Shown: piece after piece, positions 57,223 to 64,000 of the stretch
Layout of the letters: the number at the start of each line of letters is the position of its first letter
Position numbering within the stretch: position 1 is the stretch's first letter
From: Lyophyllum atratum
Taxonomy: Eukaryota > Basidiomycota > Agaricomycetes > Agaricales > Lyophyllaceae
DNA: 64,000 nucleotides
Direction: 5' to 3'
Assembly: GCA_014905825.1 (NCBI GenBank)
Contig: JACGCN010000019.1
Location: 372,001-436,000, forward strand
Position numbers and translations under genes: made by a program
The notes under the pieces: generated by a model
What the model was told of the DNA's origin: nothing
What the model saw: only the letters and a program-made list of their open reading frames with translations
Databases searched by the model: none

Positions 57223-59748
57223 TTACGCCTGTGTCCTGGGCTTCTCCACCTCCAATATCCACACGCCGTTCCTCCTTGTCATACCCTTGAACAGCTTCTT
57301 CGTCCTCAGAAGATCAACACGACACATCCCGCGCTGCTGGTGTTTGAGCTCGAGACCGGGGGTATCCTTGCACCTCTGGATAAAGGCGGGTATGCATGAC
57401 CGGACGTAGTCCGAAAGCTCCGCGATCTCAGGTGGCGTAAGCGGGACATGGTAGGTTTCGTATATCGCCTGGAAAACATCAATGCACCGAAGCCCTTCGG
57501 CGCGCCTGGCCACCACTTTCCACCTGCCGAGCTCGCGCTCCTCGCACGAGATGATCATCTCCCTAACAATACAGTGCGAGGACGCCGGCGTATCCATCTC
57601 CTCCTGCGTCATGGCTCGCGTGAATCCGAAGTCTGCTAATGCACGAACTCCATACCGAGGGTCATGCTCGGTAGGATTGAATGCGATATCAAAAAAGAGG
57701 GGTGGGCGAGGGGGGCGGAGGCGGCGACGTTTGGAAGGTTCCAGCAAAGGCCAGCTGATTGCGATCGCTTCCTCCTTCTGTGGAACTAAGGCATTTGTCC
57801 GTCAGACAGGTCTTGAAATCTATATCAAGCGAACATACCTTTATTGATGATGTGAGGTCTCACATAGCTTGACGCTGGAGGGCCGCGAGGTTGTGCTGGT
57901 GCGGCATATCCATTGAACGACTGGTTCCTCGACCGAGAATAATCCTCCGCGACTATCGACGGCTCAGCTTTCGAATGGCAACAAATCTGAATAATGTTCA
58001 CCTTGGAAGTGATTTGTGGGTGGGGCACCGTGGTTCCCCTGATAAAGGGGATACGTCGCTCCTGGCACGGCGAGATGAGGGTGACGGACACCATCAAAGG
58101 GGCTGATATCTTACCTCGAGGACGTCCTGAATACTCGTGACCGTGCGCCGTTGGCTGCTGCTGAGCAACTTGATGCAACGCTGTACGATACCAATGTCAA
58201 AAGTCTAACAATAACTCTCGCACAAAGAATAATCACCTCTGTGAAGGTCTTGTGGCGCAACACCTCCATACCTGCTGGAATGTGTACGCGATATGCCTAG
58301 ACATAACCAATCCATCAGGACGATGCATTATGTGATCCACGACGACTGGAGACATACCTTCCGTGTCCGACTGCGCTCCATCACGCCTGCTGGGACGAGG
58401 TCCGCGCGTCAAAACTCCTTACAACGCAAAGTGTTAGCGAGATCAATCAAACTACAAATACGGCCGATGATGACCCGATCTCACCTTCTGTGTCGGATAT
58501 ACCACCTCCTCGATCTTCTCCATACCTGCTGGAACGTCTGTGATTCATAGGCGCTGGAAAACGACGCCATGATCAGCGGATCAGCGGAAGTAGGTAAAAG
58601 GTTCCACCAACCTTGAGGGGGTATCTGCGGCGCAGCGAAGGGCCCGCTTGAATGTGGGGGAGGTGCCGCATAGTAAGGACCGCGATTGGGTATAACAGGT
58701 GCGTGAGCTGGGTAGACCGGCACGACGGCTGATGCTCCTGAAGGGTATCCCCCTATGATCGAACCGATCGTCAATGAAACCATGGGTGGTGAAGGATACA
58801 GCTCGATCTGGAGACGCACCTGGTAGAACGACGGGCGCCAACGGCTTATATCTCGACTGCGCAGCATTTTGCGATGCTGGCCAGAGATCGCACGTCAGCG
58901 AACGGAGAACTGTTGCGAAGCCTTGAGGCGTACTGTTCTCCATACTGTGCTTTTCATCTGGCGATCGATGAAAGTTCCCCCCTCCTTTCATTTTGGTCGT
59001 GTTGGATCCTGGATAGGACGATAAAGGATCAGCAACATGACTTCCGGGGTATATCAAGGGTATGGTAACGTGACCCACCTGCACAACCGACTTCATCAAA
59101 GCCAAAGGGCTCGCCTTTGTGAGGGGGTGGAGGGCCTGGAGGAATTTGTAAGCTGATGACTTTGGAACTAACGAGGGTTCACACTGACTGGGTTTAAGAG
59201 GCTTATTGAAATCTTGCTCCATAAAAGGTTTAGGTGGCTTCAAGATGCCTGCAACGCTCAGCTGATCAGACGATGGCCAAGGAACAGGGCTGCTCAAAAC
59301 CCTTCATACCTTTGATGGGTTTTGAAGACTTCGACGATGCCTTCTCTTTGGGCAGGTAGTCGTCGCGCGATGAGAAATAACCAGCATCGATATCGTGGGC
59401 CGCCAGTTTCGCTAGTCTCCCTGTGAATCGTTATAAGAGACGTCGCTTCATATCAGAATGCTTTGTCATACTGTCTTCGGCTTGACTGATTGTCGACGAT
59501 TTCCTGGTCCTTGTGCTTTTCTCTGTGCCCTGGATGGTCGGTGGTGGACCGGATGTAACTGGATGGCGGTCCTTCGACCGATACTCTGGTGCAGTCCTAA
59601 GAAATGTCGAGGGCGCCTGAGGGATAAGATCTGCCTTCCAGCGTGCCCGAGATAGCGTCTTGGCTGAAGTGTCGTCTGGTAGGGAAATGCTAGCCAGCTT
59701 GGGCGTCGAGGGCTCTCCACTGGGGCGACGTTTCGACCACTTGAACAT
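57223..59748 (-). CDS. DUF6699-domain protein with long disordered N-terminus
   Basis: A minus-strand multi-exon gene. The start is MFKWSKRRPSGEPSTPKLAS at 59748. Exons rich in Pro, Ser, Tyr and Gly follow (GILKPPKPFMEQDF, ASAVVPVYPAHAPVIP, GYAAPAQPRGPPASSY). The last exon carries the globular DUF6699 domain: FFDIAFNP, SHCIVREMIISC, GLRCIDVFQAIYETYHVPLT and MCRVDLLRTKKLFKGM then NGVWILEVEKP. DUF6699 is a small alpha/beta domain widespread in Agaricomycetes with no known function; partners with long disordered tails are usual. Between 58250 and 58560, three successive short exons end in similar TTCCAGCAG|GTATGGAG-type junctions, hinting at exon duplication. Internal exon edges are only approximate. 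Confidence 0.68.
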
Positions 59749-61739
59749 GGTGGTGGAGGGGAGAGGCGAACAGATGGTCGTAAAGCGGAGCACAGGTCGT
59801 TAAAAGGAATCGCAGCCACGAGTTGACGGTGACTGGCTGCAGCTGCGTGTAAAGTCTGCAGACGACTTTCAAATCACAGCGTGGCGGAGGAATCTACCTG
59901 GTCGTGCCCGAATGGCTTCTGAAGTCCAAGCCTTGTGAAGGCCCTATGGGGTCCTCGAAGAGCTCCAGCCTGCTTTTGTGCCAATGGTAGGCCGACAAGG
60001 AGGCTGCCCACCACGAGGCGATGGCCTATCCCTACGTCCAAACATGGCCACCTTCTCAACGCGCCAATGAAAAGTGCAATCAGCCTTCACGTGATGGTAG
60101 CGTGCCAGGTGCCTGCCTCGCTTGCTCCTTGACACTTCAAAGACGATCTGGTTCTCACCTGTGGTCTGGTGCGTCCCCTCGGCCTTGTGCCTTGTTTGGG
60201 GTACTTTTGCACGTCATCTTCGGCAAACACGGCACTCAGAGGCGCCCACGAAAAGATCGATCCCCTTCAAAAACGTTCCTCCTCAAGTCTCGATGATGCT
60301 CCTCATCTCTGCGAGTACAAAATGGGCAGCGTGTATTTTATACGTTGTCTACCGCTCATTCGGGAGGCTTGGCGCAATATCTATCAGAAGGCTTCATCCT
60401 GGATATTCAACACAACGGGCGTCAAATTCTGAGGTAGGGGCCCGGTTTCGAAACGATGTCTAGGTAGGGATGTCCGATTCGCTTACCTGTGTCGGTGAGC
60501 GAAGCACATGGTGGATGGTCAAAGATAGCCGCATTTTCTGAGTGGTTCCGGTTGATACCTTCAACGTAGGCGTAAATGATGCGTGATGCCTATCTTTCCT
60601 GAATTTATTTGCTGGAAGACCACCGATAGCGATAGTTCTGGGATGGCCCAAAATACAGCCTAGAAGCATCGACATGTCAGAAATTTCCTGGAGTCCAGTA
60701 GCTGTCATACATAGAATCCATGCCGCTGGTCCCGTTCGGAAGTGACGCTTACTCTGGCATGGGGAAGACCGTTTATTCCTAGGAATGTCATGGGAGGGTA
60801 GAAGTCAATACCGTTCCGCTATGACATGGAATTATTGACAGCATATGTTCATGACACTCGTAGCTGCTTCCAGCGTGAATATGATGTTGAAACTTGGGGG
60901 AATAGTCAGTCACTCATCTAGGCATTTTTTCGGAGTTTCTTGCGCTATCGATCCACAGTTGGTTACTTGCCAGAGTACCTCTATCAGAAGATCACAACGT
61001 GTTGTTTGTCTGGAAAAAACGGCATGCCGGTGGCCTCGAGGCTGGCAGAAGGCAACTGAGACCAAGATCAAACCCCCCGATGAAATATTTGGTGATGGCA
61101 CAAGGGTCGCCTGGTCTGGTCCGAGATTACTGCCTCCCTCCAGTATCAATGGAGCTCGACGTGTTGATCGCGTCCAAACGGACACGAGAATCGAAGCAAT
61201 TGAAAAGGTAAGGCAGAGCTGAATTCCTGGGTGTCGGCGATCTCAATTCCTGACCCGATCGTCTGATTCATCAGATGCGAACTACTACCTGAGGAGCGAC
61301 CTGGGATAGATTTGTGCTCCAAAAAGTCCAGCACTATCTCCTGGGTACACATACCATCGCAGAGAGTATGTCCACGAGGCCGTCAATGTCAGATAGGCAT
61401 TCGACGAGCCCACTAGACGAGATAAACAGGCGGAAGGGTGTGTGGTGGGGAGTCCTGACGAGAAGTTTGATGTGGTATTAGTATTTGCTTTTTGGCAGAA
61501 CTAGATCAGTCGATATTTTCGATATAGGTCAGAAGAAGGTACGGATCGCCCTTACTGACAAGCTTCATTCCAATGTTTCTGGAGCACAGTCTCGTGTAAG
61601 TACTCGAGTAGGAGTAGAGGTCAAGGAGGGTTTCCTAATCTGGACATGTGTCATGGTCGGACTCGGAAAAAAAGTTTTGGTTTCCCAGGGTCTAGCAGAC
61701 TAAGCGCTCACTGTTTACGACGACGACAAGACCCTCAAG
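59749..61739. other. 2-kb region without a supported gene
   Basis: Frames of 60-125 codons occur on both strands (for example 60845-61222) without domain features. GT...AG-like pieces exist but I cannot chain them into a gene. Degenerate coding DNA cannot be excluded. Confidence 0.35.
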
Positions 61740-63570
61740 ATGGTCACCCACGTACTCTTCGAGTCGGCCTCAGGCTATGCCATCTTCGAGGCGAAACTTA
61801 TTGAGGACATTGGCTCCAAGTCCCGCGGTGTCCAGGAGTCAATCAAGGACCTCGCAAAATTCGGGAAAATGGTCTCACTGATGAGTTTTTCTCCCTTCAA
61901 AATGCCGCGCAGGCCCTCGAGAATGCCAATGATATTTCTGAGGGTATGTCTAAAGCTTTCTTCATGAAGTTTTGTACGTCTGATGGTCGGGTTACGGAAT
62001 AGGAATCGTCAACGATTACCTTAAAAATCTTTTGGAACTCAACCTCGCGAAAACCTCCAAGAAATCTCCTGTCGTTCTCGCCGTCTCCGACAATGTGCTC
62101 GCAAGCAACATCAAGGGTGAAACCGGCATTTCTTGTGACGTCTCGGAGACAGCCCAAGAACTTGTCCGCGGCATTCGTCTCCATGCTTCCAAGCTCTTGA
62201 AGGGTCTCCAAACCGACGACCTCCGAAAAGCCCAGCTCGGTCTGGGTCACTCATACTCTCGCGCGAAGCTGAAGTTCAATGTGAATCGTATCGACAACAT
62301 GATCATCCAAGCCATTGCCCTCCTCGACCAACTCGACAAGGACGTCAATCTGTTCGCCATGCGCATGAGAGAATGGTATGGATATCACTTCCCCGAGCTT
62401 GTCCGCCTCGTTCCCGACAACCATCAGTATGCTCGCGTCGCGCAGTTCATCGGCGACAAGGACACCCTTGATGAGGAGAAGCTGCCAGATTTGGCTGCCA
62501 TCCTGGACGACGACTCAACGCTCGCTCAGAACATCCTCGACGCCGCCCGTGGCTCTATGGGCTCCTCCCTTTCCGAAATCGATTTGATCAATATCAACGC
62601 GTTCGCCATGCGTGTGGTCTCTATTTCGGATTACCGCAAGTCCTTGATATCGTATCTGACGGAGAAGATGAACCTCGTCGCGCCCAGTCTGACCGCGCTT
62701 CTTGGGGAGCGGATCGGTGCGCGACTCATCAGCCACGCCGGCAGCTTAACGAATCTGAGCAAGTACCCTGCGAGTACGGTGCAGATTTTGGGTGCTGAGA
62801 AAGCCTTGTTCAGAGCGCTGAAGACGAAGGGTAACACACCAAAGGTAAGGACTCTTTCTTCGCGTTTCGTTTCAAGAATGCTTACGTCTCTGATTCAGTA
62901 CGGTCTGCTATACCACTCGTCGTTCATTGGCCGTGCCGGACCGAAACACAAAGGCCGGATTTCTCGATTCCTTGCCAACAAATGCTCAATAGCGTCGCGG
63001 ATAGATTGTTACTCCGGTTCGTATGCTTGCTACATACATGGTATGTATGAGACCGCGTCTTAGTTTGAACATTTTCAGATGCCCCTACATCAAAATTCGG
63101 CGAGGCTCTACGTGCCCAGGTGGAAGAACGCCTCAACTTTTTCGAGACAGGGGCCCCACCGTCAAAGAACGCGGATGCTATCAGGAAGGTGTTGGAAGAT
63201 CTCGCGATGGACGATGACGATGACGAGGATGTGGAGATGAACGGTCCGGTGCTGACGACGCTCGAAACGACCCCGAAGAAGGAGAAGAAGAAGAAGAGAA
63301 CGAGCGACGACATGGACGTTGACGGCGATGAGGAGGAACAAACGTCGAAGAAGGTTAAGCTATCAAAAGAGGAGAAGAAAGCACTGAAGAAGGCCAAGAA
63401 GGAGCAGGCGAAGAGCGAAGCAGCAGCAGCGGACGTGAGTCATGTGCTCGTGCTTTGGATCGTGCCCTATCATGCTGACCACCTCTCTTTAACAGGGCGA
63501 TGAGGTTACCAAGAAGAAAAAGGAGAAAAAAGAAAAGAAGGAGAAGAAGGAGAAGAAGGTCAAGGCGTGA
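61740..63570 (+). CDS. NOP56: Nop56, box C/D snoRNP core protein, with one frameshift
   Basis: Five exons: 61740-61943, 62003-62844, 62899-63016, 63079-63434 and 63496-63570. Nop56 is a core protein of box C/D snoRNPs, guiding 2'-O-methylation of rRNA in the nucleolus. The N-terminal domain ([37 protein letters not shown]), coiled coil ([38 protein letters not shown]) and Nop domain ([57 protein letters not shown]) are all typical. The C-terminal tail is Lys/Glu-rich, ending KKEKKVKA. At 61898-61903 one A seems missing: SFSPFK should continue [11 protein letters not shown] but the frame shifts. The downstream sequence is fully conserved, so a consensus error in an A-run is the best explanation. 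Confidence 0.94.
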
Positions 63571-64000
63571 TCTCCTCTTCCTCGCCATCTTCCTTCATTC
63601 CATTCTTGTATCTTATCTTGCTCTTTTGATTTCTTATCTATCTGTTCGTATCTCCACGCCTTTCATATGGGAGGCACGGCCGGTGACAGCTGGTACCTTG
63701 CGGAAACCTTTGGTCAAGTGGCCTCACCCAAGAAGTCCTCATCTCCAGCAATAGGCCTTCTCTGGTTCCTCGGATTAGTGGCGGATATGCTGAGTGACAT
63801 CAAGCGAGTGGCCGTCCTCTGGAGGATGGCTAGGTCCTCCTTCATTGATGCCCTATGAGTTACGACCGATCTTTCACATTTCTACCAGACGTGATACATA
63901 AGTCACTCGTGGTGGAGGATATTCTCAGTGCTTTTCAACCAACGAAGCCGCTTCGAACGGCCTCCAGGCGATCGCACCCCAAATTTCAGAGGTTCTTCGG
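63571..64000. other. 3' flank of NOP56 to window end
   Basis: No supported gene in the visible part. A 63-codon frame at 63667-63858 is not recognised. A neighbouring gene may begin beyond the window. Confidence 0.4.

Noticed and set aside
61871..61911. 41-nt intron (GTCTCACT...CGCAG) that would repair the NOP56 frame
   Set aside because: It would remove [10 protein letters not shown] and NAAQ, which are conserved in Nop56 proteins, so a one-base error is simpler.

Overview
This window is nuclear DNA of a filamentous basidiomycete, most likely an agaricomycete. Nearly every gene is cut by many 45-70 nt GT-AG introns. The single-copy genes (NOP12, FEN1, NOP56) are typically fungal, and several families are known mainly from Agaricomycetes: DUF6534 membrane proteins, DUF6699 proteins, HeLo/MLKL-like NB-ARC-TPR proteins, Tnp2-type transposases and an I66-like beta-trefoil inhibitor. 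I do not assign a species. Exon edges were placed by eye from splice signals and reading frame, so single-base errors in positions are possible.

Layout. Region 1-15.5 kb is accessory: two paralogous WD40-like membrane proteins (1.2-3.3 and 10.1-12.7 kb), each followed by a copy of the same long-hairpin (foldback) repeat, a small hAT-like MITE with a perfect 8-bp target duplication (5.2-5.6 kb), a Ser/Arg-rich multi-exon gene of a basidiomycete family of unknown function (6.1-8.3 kb), and gene-free DNA rich in short palindromes. At 15.6-19.7 kb lies an intact-looking Tnp2 (CACTA-type) transposase, with a decayed GH30 beta-1,6-galactanase pseudogene beside it (20.0-22.0 kb, minus). A small multipass membrane protein and a cluster of tRNA-derived SINE-like repeats fill 22.4-25.6 kb.

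From 25.7 to 31.3 kb the DNA is conserved core: NOP12 and FEN1 are divergent with 136 bp between start codons, followed by a secreted pectin methylesterase. Region 33-46.5 kb holds a DUF6534 gene with a broken DUF6534 fragment upstream, an I66-like protease inhibitor, a membrane-anchored GH35 beta-galactosidase with about 20 exons including 5-nt and 12-nt microexons, and a steroid 5-alpha-reductase-family gene. Region 44-55 kb is a second accessory block: two paralogs of an unknown, possibly mitochondrial family flank an NLR-like protein (HeLo-like domain, NB-ARC, TPR), a second hAT-like MITE and an APH-fold phosphotransferase gene, with a 0.4-kb duplicated spacer. A DUF6699 gene (57.2-59.7 kb) and NOP56 (61.7-63.6 kb) close the window.

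The wall-directed enzymes (pectin methylesterase, GH35, GH30 relic, inhibitor) suggest growth on plant or polysaccharide-rich material. NOP12 and NOP56 both serve ribosome biogenesis. Two otherwise intact conserved genes (NOP56 and GH35) each carry a one-base homopolymer indel, which looks more like consensus error than biology.
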